Below, piece by piece: positions 22,500-32,645 of a stretch of 64,000 nucleotides of DNA; the stretch's first letter is position 1, and every line of letters begins with the position of its first letter. The DNA comes from Stictocephala bisonia (taxonomy: Eukaryota; Arthropoda; Insecta; Hemiptera; Membracidae): assembly GCA_035578905.1 (NCBI GenBank), contig JAQJVL010000057.1, forward strand, positions 1,240,001 through 1,304,000, written 5' to 3'. Below the pieces are notes generated by a model. The model was not told the origin of the DNA. It ran no database searches and worked only from the letters and a program-made list of their open reading frames with translations. The translations under genes were made by a program, and so were the position numbers.

Positions 22500-22715
22500 T
22501 AACAGAGTTATGAATATTGCATGAGCACACAAGCCTGTGCAAATCGGTACTTTTTTTCTCACTTTGTTAATCGCCTTCAATTGCAGTGTTGTAAGCTCTA
22601 AGCTTACCCCAGTGTTTCTATATCATGCAATATGCTCCGCAGTGTGATTGGGTTCGATTCCGACGCGATCAAGAAGTTTGTACCCTTGTGTCACTTCCCT
22701 GGTTCGGAAATCACA
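22500..22715 (+). repeat. Dispersed repeat with a B-box-like motif
   Basis: GAGTTATGAATATTGCATGA with GAGCACACAAGCCTGTGCAA near 22505-22543 recurs at 7107-7140. Further on, GGGTTCGATTCCGACG (about 22648-22663) fits a Pol III B box well, but I see no A box at proper spacing. It may be a SINE remnant. The TTAA-ended MITE lies directly after it. Confidence 0.4.
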
Positions 22716-23143
22716 TTAAGAGTCTGCAGAGGCTGTCGGCCATGTTGGTTTTAATCACATAAGAAAAGTGTTATTTCCAAACCGGACAAACGATCGTGCG
22801 TATCCAAACTAAACGGTTATTTTCAAACGATTTTTTCAAACAAATTAAATTTGATCAAGAATTAAATTGCGCGTTGGAATTGCTTTGCGAATTCCTATTT
22901 AGTTTCATAGAAAAAAATATAAAAAATATTTAGTTTGAAGTTTTTGTTTTCACCTATTTTTCGAAACTAGGCGTATATATTCAAAATATCAAAAGCAAAC
23001 CCAATACGCAATACGATAACGCAATAAATTACACCTCCTACACAACTTTTGGTCAATAAATAAGTACAAAATATGTATTGGAAAATAACGTTGTTCATAT
23101 CGGATTGAAACGAACATGGCCGACAGCATCTGCAGACACTTAA
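22716..23143. mobile_element. MITE with long terminal inverted repeats and TTAA ends, copy 1
   Basis: It begins TTAAGAGTCTGCAGAGGCTG and ends with the reverse complement TGCTGTCGGCCATG...CTGCAGACACTTAA. TIRs are about 35 bp with few mismatches. TTAA stands at both outer ends (22716-22719 and 23140-23143), as for piggyBac-type target duplications. It is 428 bp with no transposase, so non-autonomous. It matches copy 2 (44928-45721) along its whole length in reverse orientation, and copy 2 is interrupted. The assignment to piggyBac rests on TTAA only. Confidence 0.8.
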
Positions 23144-24179
23144 GCCGTTATCCAAGAGTGATGACCATCCTACCCACAATCATATATGTAATGAAATTAT
23201 GGCACTCCTACCCACCTTTAAATGTGTTTTATATATTTTAAATTTGACATGAACTCAGATGTCAAGTTTTTGACGAAACAAGCAAACACACGATTTTAAG
23301 GACATAATATTTTTAGACTATCTGACTCGTAAGGCCTACTTTATGTGTAGGCCTTGGCACATTGGTGATTATCGTAAAAGTCGTAGAATATATTTGTTCC
23401 CCTAATCACTAAATTTTATATTCATGCTCAGTAACTCTTGTTTTCGTTTGTAAACTAAAGGCTTGTAGATACTTTTATTTGTTAGGTAGTATACTTTACC
23501 ATGTAGTGGGAAGTTTTTAAACTTAGGTCTACGCATAGTCAAATCTGTGTTATGCATGTTTATATTTAGTTCTTTGCTTTTTCATGATATACCTGTCAAC
23601 ATATGAGTTCAAATTGCACCATCTTAAACTGATTTCAATCGATTTTATTACGCTCAGTAATTGCAATAAAATCCAAAATAATTTGAAAATGGGAAAATCT
23701 TATTTCTCTGAAAATAATTTAAAAATAAAGGCTATTTAAAATAACCCCACTATCAGGTAAAACAAGAGACAGGAAGACGGATGTATCCATTTGTTGGTGT
23801 AGGGGTGATTATCAAGTCCATTTCCCGCGAAATCCACTTTCCAAATATCGGAATTTAAACTAACCAACTTGGTAATAGTTCCCGTAAACCAACCCCTCGC
23901 TGTTCCTTGCAACATTCCGATCAATTACGAACCTCATTTTGTTGATAAGGTCTCTTCGTTTCATTTAACATTCCCAAGTGAATTACGTATTATTTCAGTT
24001 ACAAGTGTTTACTTATGAAGTTAAACATGTGTGGTTTGTATCAAGGGGAATTCTATTGAACATGTTTATTTACTAAAAGTCGATACAGAAGTGAAGTTAG
24101 CTGTCAGTAGTTAAAGTTAAATAAATATAGGCTAGGTTAATGACATAGAAGTGTTCGTAGACATTAGAACGCAGGAGCA
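23144..24179. other. Intergenic DNA with one repeat segment
   Basis: Holds the partner (about 23745-23840) of the 17096-17200 repeat. Otherwise no gene or repeat recognised. Confidence 0.45.
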
Positions 24180-24600
24180 AATTTGTATACATCAGAAGTG
24201 AACGTCACACAGCACAAATATATTACAATATAAGCACAAATATACTACAATACAAGTACAAAGTGTACAAATATATAAAAATATAAGTGCAAAATGCAAA
24301 TTTACTACAGTACAAAAACTAAAGTGTACAAATATATCAAAATATAAGTGCAAAATGCAAATTTACTACAGTACAAAAACAAAATTCACAAATTAACTAC
24401 AATACCAGTACAAAGTGTACAAATATATCAAAATATAAGCTCAAAATCCAAATTTACTAGAGGACAAAAACAAAATACACATATATATATATACTACAGT
24501 ATAAGTACAAAATATACAAGTAGGCCTACTATTGCGATCGCTTTCGGCAAACCACGTTTACCTTCCTCAGACCAGAGGGATTCACAAGAGAAAGGAAAAT
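24180..24600 (-). repeat. Family H element with near-canonical hammerhead-like core
   Basis: On the plus strand it opens GTGAACGTCACACAGCACAA and runs through tandem AT modules of about 60 bp (CAAAATGCAAATTTACTACA repeats at 24290-24420). It ends at a GC-richer motif. On the minus strand this motif reads CTGAGGA (24564-24570), A, a perfect stem GGTAAAC/GTTTGCC with loop GTG (one G-U pair), then GAAA (24542-24545) and GCGATCGC. CTGANGA-stem-GAAA is the conserved core of hammerhead ribozymes. Penelope-like elements and retrozymes are known to carry such motifs. The one extra A and the missing clear stem III/UH cleavage site mean activity is unproven. Confidence 0.65.
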
Positions 24601-25758
24601 GGTGTTCAACAACTCAATTTATAGGCCTTAACACGTAGCTGGAATCACCAAAATGGCGACTGCTGATATTTTTAGTCGCGTAATAAATGGTTGCCTCTCT
24701 CAAAACTACAAATGTAGGTTAGATATTAATTTGTGTATTTAAAGTGGTTCGATTTTCAGCTTACTTCTGGATGTGTCATACCACCACCAGTATTGTGGTA
24801 TTAGGTTCTTGCGCCAGTAGGCCGTAGGTACTGTTTTGTTTTCCATAAATATAGTCAAGCAAAATTAATTGTTGGCTTTAAGCCCAGTCAGACCACGTAA
24901 CACACAGTCAACAGTGTTTTGATAAGTTGGCTTTTCTTTTTTGCCATATATTTTTTATTTTTCCGGAATGAGCTCTCTTTATTTCGCTAGTCCAAATTGT
25001 TCAGATTCATTTTCCCACCACCCTCTGAACAACTTTCTTGCAATAAATCTCATGCCTGAATGCATCCCTGTTTTAATTGTTAGTTTGTGTTAGGCCTACA
25101 CTTGTTGATTTATGGTCTTATTTAATTGCTTCTGTTTAAGTCCTACTACGAATTTAATTAAATTCTACAAATTAATCTGCTAGCCTTGTGAATTCCATTA
25201 TTGTGATATGCCAAAAGAATTGTACTCTTCTTTTACTTATTCCAGAATGTATGTCAGTTTATTCTTGTATTTTAATGTTAATTTAGTGTGTAAGATTGAC
25301 TCTTCGACATTAATGTTATTACAAAGTATATTAACATATATTTTATATTATTTACATATCGTAATTGATTTTTAAGGGATATTAATTACGTTAGAAGTAA
25401 TTTAATTTATAATTCGACTTGTTTTGATCAGTAAATAGTTAACGCCAAATAAATAATATTTAACTTAGTTATTAATTATTATGGGGTATTTCTTTTATAT
25501 TTTATAGAATCAACAAGAAATATTTCTGTAGACGTTGGCTTAATATTAAAAAAGATGATGATTCCTTCTCTAAACTTTTATTTCTTAATTTGTTTTCATT
25601 TATGCAGTTTTGTAGTTTATTAATGAACTTCAATTAAATTATATTTTGTATGAAAATTCTTCTATTTTTATTTATGTTTTTTTATGTTTTATAAATAGGT
25701 TTATACATACCGCTAGTTCATTATGTTTCGTTTAAATTATGTTGTACTTTATTTTCAT
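24601..25758. other. Unassigned AT-rich intergenic DNA
   Basis: No gene or repeat recognised in about 1.1 kb. Confidence 0.45.
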
Positions 25759-26258
25759 ATGAGGGAGACAAAGGTAGTTGGACATTTGCCATCATTACGT
25801 GAAAAGTAACAATCATGACGTTTCGATTTGGTAAAACCCAAACCTTTTTCAAGTGCTAAAAACTAAATTACATCTACACAAACATGTTATAAAACTTCGT
25901 TCTTAAACTAATAAACTTATGTACTTTAATAATTATCTACATTTTAACCTAGATCCTAGAATGGAGTACAACAAAATGAACTTCTACTAAATATTAAACA
26001 AATATTAACAGGGTTAAATTAATATAGCCAATTAGGCGCATTTTGTTGTACTCCATTCTAGGATCTAGGTTAAAATGTAGATAATAATTAAAGTAGATAA
26101 GTTTATTAGTTTAAGAACGTAGTTTTATAACATGTTTGTGTAGATGTAATTTAGTTTTTAGCACTTGAAAAAGGTTTGGGTTTTACCAAATCGAAACGTC
26201 GTGATTGTTACTTTTCACGTAATGATGGCAAATGTCCAACTACCTTTGTCTCCCTCAT
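25759..26258. mobile_element. 500-bp foldback element, arms of 220 bp
   Basis: The left arm 25759-25978 (ATGAGGGAGACAAAGG...) is the reverse complement of 26039-26258 (...CCTTTGTCTCCCTCAT) with only a few mismatches; the spacer is 60 bp. Each arm contains an end motif. On the right arm it reads GCACTTGAAAAAGGTTTGGG, then TTTTACCAAATCGAAACGTC. This stem plus CGAAACGTC resembles the hammerhead-derived end of Penelope-like elements, although the CTGANGA core has decayed. A transcript would form a very long hairpin. No coding capacity. Confidence 0.85.
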
Positions 26259-27929
26259 CTGATACTCCATCATTAACAAATTTCAAAAACAAAGTTTATT
26301 TTCATTCTATACCAATTTTATGCTGAAAAACAAACCCAGACTCTTGCTACAGTTCAGAGTTACTGGAAGGGAACGACTTCAGAAAAGGAGAAAGTTATTC
26401 ACTGTTAATACTTTGGTGAATACTTCGACAAAAAGTTATAAATATTCGATGCTTCAAGTTTGACTTAGAGCATTCTCCCTGTACAATGTTAAGCTAACCC
26501 CTCTCGCAGTTTATTTATCTAAGAATTTATCTATAGTCATACAAATTTACACTCTGTTTCTTATGGTAATGGATTTATTTTAATTGTCTTATGTTTTGAT
26601 TAGCATATAGGCTAACATGAGTGGGTTTGATAATAAATTACGATTCGACATTTAAAAATACGAATAAAATATTTTTATCCTTATTGTGGCTGTGACCTTG
26701 CATTTCGGGATTGAGGGTGGTATATTCTGAGTTAATTGATTAAAAGTATTTTGTCATTCAATTTTTGAAAATATATTCTGTGCCTTAAAAATGTTATGAG
26801 TTTAACGTTGGACCGATATTTTTTAGAGTTCGTTGGGTGAAAGTAAATTCTGAGTTCACAAGTTGAGAATATATTTAGCTGTTTGGTTAAAAGTAAGGGC
26901 CTGTTTTGAGCTAATGGTTCAAGGAAGATCGTGTATTTGGAGCTCGTTGGGAAAAGCATTTCCCGCTAGTTGAAAGGATATTCTGAGTATGTGTTTAAAA
27001 ATATTTTATATATTTGTTTGTTAAAAGATATCGGGTATTACATTTTATTAGTTGAAAGTATGACCGATTCTGAGTGTTTTGGTCTAGAAAATAGTCTTAT
27101 ATCATTGATTGAAAGTTATTGTTGGATTAGTTGAAATTTTATTCTGAGGTTTTAATTGAAGTACATTCTGACTTCTCTTTGAAGTCTTGTGATTGTGTAC
27201 TCTGACTTCGTTGGTTTAAATAGAGGAAGTAATGAGTTCACCGGTGTATAAATAAAATAATTTACGTTCTCGACTAAGTCACCACTTTTGTGATAACAAT
27301 AGTTTTTAAAATATCAATTTGAAAGTTATTCATCACTTATCTTTTTTGAATTTAAATAATCTTGTTTTTATGTTTTGAATATCAGATCCATAAACAGTAA
27401 ATTTATTAATATTATTTATTATTTATACAAATTACAGTTAATGATCGTAGATAATAGTTAGTTTCATCTCAAATGGTACTAAATTAGATCTTGGTTTTTG
27501 AGATTTTCTGTGTGAACGGATATTCGCACTAAATTGCTACAATATTATTTTACGGAAACAATAGTAATTTATTCCAGAAAATGTTGTCAGTTCTCCTTTA
27601 TATTTTTGAAGGTGAAGGGCTGGAAAATAGGGCCGTGACTGGAAAAGTGATTCAAAATGCTTGGCAAATTCAATCTAGAACGTCTGCCCCAAGAGCCCTC
27701 CAGCCTCTGTGGACATCATACACGTCTCCGCTTTAGAAATTCCTGGAAATCGTGTGTCTGCCTTTTGAAACAGTATTTCGGCTGCCTAACTCAATACAAA
27801 TGTAAACGTTTTGGTATCATTTTCTTTCCTACATTCTAATGCAAATAAAAAAATACTTAATTAAAAAAATGTGTTAATTTCGGAACTATAATGTAACATT
27901 TAGATTACCATTTGTGTAAAAATAAGTTT
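26259..27929. other. Unassigned AT-rich intergenic DNA
   Basis: No gene recognised. The stretch 26740-27250 has loosely recurring TTCTGAGTT...GTTGAAAG phrases (for example near 26728, 26848, 26980, 27070 and 27140), suggesting an old, decayed tandem repeat. Confidence 0.45.
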
Positions 27930-28301
27930 AACTATAGGGCCTAAGTGCATTGTGTGAATTAACTATAGGGCCTAAGTGCATTGTGTGAATTAACTATAGG
28001 GCCTAAGTGCATTGTGTGAATTAACTATAGGGCCTAAGTGCATTGTGTGAATTAACTATAGGGCCTAAGTGCATTGTGTGAATTAACTATAAGGCCTAAG
28101 TGCATTGTGTGAATTAACTATAGGGCCTAAGTGCATTGTGTGAATTAACTATAGGGCCTAAGTGCATTGTGTGAATTAACTATAGGGCCTAAGTGCATTG
28201 TGTGAATTAACTATAGGGCCTAAGTGCATTGTGTGAATTAACTATAGGGCCTAAGTGCATTGTGTGAATTAACTATAGGGCCTAAGTGCATTGTGTGAAT
28301 T
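27930..28301. repeat. Minisatellite, 31-bp unit, 12 copies
   Basis: The unit AACTATAGGGCCTAAGTGCA plus TTGTGTGAATT repeats exactly every 31 bp from 27930 to 28301. Twelve copies are essentially identical. One has ATAAGGCC in place of ATAGGGCC at about 28087. Such uniformity implies recent expansion or active homogenisation. Confidence 0.97.
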
Positions 28302-28710
28302 AACTCAATTTTTTCTTCCTTTTTGTTCTATTTACTTGTTAACATAAAAACCAAGTAATGTTAAACATATATATTGGGCTGACAAATATGATTCCATTGA
28401 TATAGAAGACCAATCGACAAAAGAACCCATGCAACAATAATTATTATAACTCAATTATGATTAATATATAAAAATTGATTAGTGGTATACTTTTGTTAGA
28501 TTTTAAGTAAATTAATAATTTCTGCACTGCCAGTAAAATAAGTTAATAAAAATGAATTAAAATAAAAAGCGTGAAACTAATGTCAATAAGTAAAAAAAAT
28601 AACCTAACAAAAAAGTGTTGTTAATTTCTTCCTCTAAAAAAGTAATATTTTACTGTAATAATAATGTAAAAATACATATTATTACATTATTAAATTATTA
28701 CCAATTTTTA
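28302..28710. other. Unassigned AT-rich spacer
   Basis: No gene or repeat recognised. Confidence 0.5.
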
Positions 28711-28880
28711 TTTGTCATTGGGCTATTAATTAATGACACTTTCTAAGGAATAATCGGCCTTAGTTTGTAACAATGACTACATTCGCTCATCTACACTCAT
28801 CACACTCATTCGAAATCCATATTCGCCCATATCTTGACGATCGGCGTCTTATGAATAAATAAAAATAAAATAATTAAAAT
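28711..28880 (+). mobile_element. SINE family S, 5'-truncated copy
   Basis: From TTTGTCATTGGGCTATTAAT through CCATATTCGCCCATATCTTG to GATCGGCGTCTTATGAATAA it matches the 3' domain of the full copy at 61215-61500 closely, and ends in an A-rich tail. The tRNA-like head is missing. 5' truncation fits LINE-style reverse transcription. Confidence 0.85.
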
Positions 28881-30458
28881 GAGTTATCTAACTGTCCACC
28901 GCCACTAATAAAATATGCACTGAAGGTAAAATAAAACAAAATAAAAAAGTTAAGTCCTGTATTCGTAAAATTGTTCCACCGCATATAAAAAAACTAACAA
29001 CGAAAAAAATATTTAAGTAGTGTACAGTTTATAAATTTTCGAAGATAATAAATAAGAAATAGAGAAATCCCACAAAGATATAATATTTGAGTATGAAATC
29101 AGATTGGTCTTTTTCAGACAAAGATAATCAGACCAAGGTCAAGTCGTTCCTAGGCTGAAATCTGTGGAAAAGTGCACACGAATATTTTAACATTAAATTA
29201 ATGGAACATGTCCTTTAAAGATATATTCAAACTCTCTGTTCCAATTGTTTGGCTTAAAGCATGCTTTTATTTTTCGAAGTTTTGCGAATAAATTTAACAG
29301 AGACGAATAAATTTGCCATGGTTTTTAGCAATGTTTAATTAGATTTTAAAATTTAGTCATTTTATTCATAAAAATTTCGGATCAATATTATAAACTTGCT
29401 TAGCAAAATAAATTTAAATGGTATTTATTTAGTGAAGTAAATGCAATTTTCCTTCCTTTCATTAAAGGTTTTTAATACATTATACAAAAAAGTATAGATA
29501 GTAATTTATTATGGAGCCAATAATTCACTGATTGGGGTTATCTGTATATTAACCTCAAAGCACAAGGAGACTTTGTTTTGACCAGTTATTCTCCGGAATT
29601 TGACTCGGGTTGATTATACGTGGGACGGTAGGCTTTTGTCAGGGGGGTGGGAGATATTGAATAAAGTGTTTAGAAAATTGAATTCCTTTCGTCTCAGCCA
29701 GGATTCAAAATTGGATTTTCGAGTTTGGCCGTATATAAGCTAGTATGTTACTTGTATTCAAATTTTCTCATCTGGGGCTGTCTGATTATGTAACGAAGGT
29801 TTTAAGAAAAAAGTTGAATCGATTTCACTGTGTTCAGACCTGACTTATAGAAATGTTCCCGTTTGATATTTATTGTTGGTCAAAGTATTTGAATTGTTAA
29901 CATTGTGATTAATTGCTTTTAGATTAAATATTATTAATTGGATAAAGATTTGGTAATTCAAATAAAATTATACGAACAAGAGTTTTCTTTAAAAGAATTA
30001 GACGTATAATTTAATCTTTAATATATTTTATATATTTTGCTATCACTTGAATTAGCCACGATTTCTTGTAGTAGTAGAGATTAGATTTTGTCTATCTGGT
30101 TTATTAGAACATAACTTATTTTTATTGAAAATAATAATCTAGAGATACAATTAAAATTATCAAAATGAAAAAAATAATTTTAAAAATCTTAAGTTTAGCG
30201 AATCCGTGAAAGTTGAACTATCTCTGATAAGAAGGTTTTATCATTTATTACTATAGAACATTTTAAAAAATATATAGTAGAAGTACGTCGTGGTGTAGGG
30301 TTAATTACGAGTTGACAGTTGTGGGAGTTGGCGACCGCCATTTCCGTTCCGTTTCCCACCATATTGTTGCCTTGTTAACGAGTTGCTGCCAACAATTTCA
30401 TTGGCGAGACTGGGTAATTTTTTCTTCGTAAATGAGGTTTTTAACATTTTCGTAAATG
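28881..30458. other. Unassigned AT-rich intergenic DNA
   Basis: No gene or repeat recognised in about 1.6 kb. Confidence 0.45.
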
Positions 30459-30935
30459 TCGGCACTGGTGGCGCAGTGCTGTAACCCAGCTACTTGGGGA
30501 CAAAGTGTTTGGGAGATTGTAGGCGATAGGTTGGATGTTCGGTCCTCTTAATACCGACATGGCGTCCGCTTGGTGGTTGCTATCGGCGTGGACACTACTA
30601 GAGAAGTCTGGGGTGTCCATGTTGGGTGGTAATCATTGTGCGGATGTTGTGTGGGTGAGATAACTGAGTATCAGGCTTGTCAATTAGCTGAAAATCAGAC
30701 CAGCACTACGTGGTTTGGATTCCACGTAAAGCTGTAGGTCCCTTAGTTGCCCTGGCTGTTGGGCTATTAATAAATTGCCCTTTCTGAGGAACAGTTGAAC
30801 TCAGTTAGTAACCAGACTACACTCATCCACACTCATCCTACACTCATAAAACCATTCATATTCGCCTTAAAATACGCACAACATTGTGTCGGCGTCTCAT
30901 TTGTAAGAATCATGTAAGAATCATGTAAGAAAATC
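30459..30935 (+). mobile_element. SINE with different head but family S 3' domain
   Basis: The head GCACTGGTGGCGCAGTGCTG has an A-box-like TGGCGCAGTGCTG. Near 30531-30545 lies GGATGTTCGGTCCTCTT, an approximate B box. A longer central body (about 30550-30750) is not found in the other copies. From GTTGGGCTATTAATAAATTG (30758) through ACTCATCC, CATTCATATTCGCC and GTGTCGGCGTCTCATTTGTA, it follows the family S 3' domain at lower identity. The tail is short repeats of AAGAATCATGT. It reads as a composite SINE sharing a 3' module with family S. Confidence 0.75.
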
Positions 30936-31334
30936 ATGTAACAGCTGATTGAAAGCTCACATGTAGTGCACTTCGTCCAAATATTAAATGCCTTATATGT
31001 ATATTTGGAACTCAGGAAGTTCCTTATCTCACGACATATATCTTTCTTTTTTTTTTTCTTTGCCTTGGCATGAATATATAACAATAAATATCTTTACTGT
31101 TAGGGCCTATATGTCGGCAAATAAAAAATACTGTAAAAATGTTTTTATTGAAAGTGATACGTTATCGCTAATAGCACTAACCTTCAAACAAAACCTACCC
31201 TAATCATCTGACGAAGCAAAAGGCCTGTTCTAACAAATGTTCCAAAATACTGTCGTCTATTGCCCTTCTTAATAAAGGCTAAAAGCTTGTTTTTGTCTTT
31301 ATCGCTATTGAAATTTTGCAATAGCCTATACCAA
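30936..31334. other. Unassigned intergenic DNA
   Basis: No gene or repeat recognised. The short overlapping frames have no family resemblance. Confidence 0.45.
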
Positions 31335-31490
31335 CGAATACAAGGAGTGAAAAGAGATAGGGAAATAGTCAGACTTCCTGTAGCAGACGAAAAGAGCTTA
31401 TCGCGGCTGCCGATACGCAGCGCTGGTTGTCCGCCGTTTCCTCTCTCTCTCATTCTTATGGCAATTTGTGATCTTCCCTCTCTCTCCAGC
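31335..31490. repeat. Left arm of a dispersed inverted repeat
   Basis: GAATACAAGGAGTGAAAAGA, then GATAGGGAAATAGTCAGACT, CAGCGCTGGTTGTCCGCCG and CTCTCTCATTCTTATGGCAA match the reverse complement of 32465-32645 with few changes. Either two copies of one repeat in opposite orientation, or the ends of a 1.3-kb element. Confidence 0.8.
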
Positions 31491-32464
31491 CTGCCACGCA
31501 ACAAGCTCGACCTAGCGGCGGCCGCGCCAAGATAGCTTATTTAGAAAAAATTAGTCTGACCTTTTAACTTTGGCTTTTCGCTTGTTATACAGTAGGTGTG
31601 TATTCATTGCCTATAGTACTTAGAAGTAACCGAAAAAATCCTAAAAGTGTTTCCGGGCACTCATAAATTAAGGAGGTTTAGAAACACTGCTTCGTTTTAG
31701 TATGAGTAAATAAAGTGCAACGGAAGTTAGGCCTATTCAAAAACAGTATTGTTTCTCATTGATGTTGTTTCACTACTTGTTTCTTAAAGTAAGAACAATT
31801 ATGGCAGGAAGGGAGGGTAATGAAATATCCAACCAGTTTTCGACAGGCTTACTGGTTACTGTAAACTCTATTTATATTGAAAACGCTATCAAGTAAAGTG
31901 TGTTTACTGTCATAGAAGCACAGCCTCAACTTTAGCAGAAAGTTTGCAACATTTATTGATTCTGCACACGTGCGCTGGATTTAGCAGGACCTGTCACATG
32001 ACGAGGAGGTACATACCCACGTAATACAGCCAACTGACTGTGCGTGTGACACACTTTATTCACTGTCAGAGTTGAAAATCTCGTTCAGGCGAGAATCAGA
32101 GAGACAGACAGACAGGCTGAAAGACGAAAGGAATTCAATTTGCTAAACATTTTCAGTCACTCACACAATCCTCCTCCTTCACTCAACAACATCAACATCC
32201 TTTAGGACTGTGACAACATCCTGAGGCCACCTTCCGAACTAGTTACAACATTATCGTATAAGATGCCGTATAAATCAAACCAACTTACTTGGAAAAAATA
32301 ACATTTGAAAAAATTTATGACGAGAAATTTGACGATGAATAGAAATTGCAAATAAAACATACAACAAAATATGACTTATTTTGTAATAGATAGGAAATGG
32401 TCCGTTTCAATTTTATTGTTAAGGCTAATGAATACAAATATAAGAGGCAACAAGCCAATGTTAA
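31491..32464. other. Interior between the inverted-repeat arms
   Basis: At 31574-31609 CTTTTCGCTTGTTATACAG with TGTATTCATTG repeats the outermost end of the right arm, so a third fragment of the same repeat lies here. The remainder has no gene. A GACAGACAGACAGG tract lies near 32102. Confidence 0.5.
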
Positions 32465-32645
32465 AAAGAGAGAGGGAAGTCTAGAGAGAGAGAGAGGGAA
32501 TATTGCCATGAGAATGAGAGAGAGACAGGAAACGGCGGACACCAGCGCTGCGTATTGGTAGCCGCGCTAAGCTCTTTTCGTCTGCTACAGGAAGCCTGAC
32601 TATTTCCCTATCTCTTTTCGCTTCTTATAGATCTGTATTCATTGT
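32465..32645. repeat. Right arm of a dispersed inverted repeat
   Basis: Reverse complement of 31335-31490, including GGAAACGGCGGACACCAGCG and ATTTCCCTATCTCTTTTCGC. The GA-rich inner end (32467-32520) has expanded. Confidence 0.8.

Noticed and set aside
27930..28301. CRISPR array
   Set aside because: The units abut with no unique spacers, and the DNA is eukaryotic. The same applies to the other tandem arrays.
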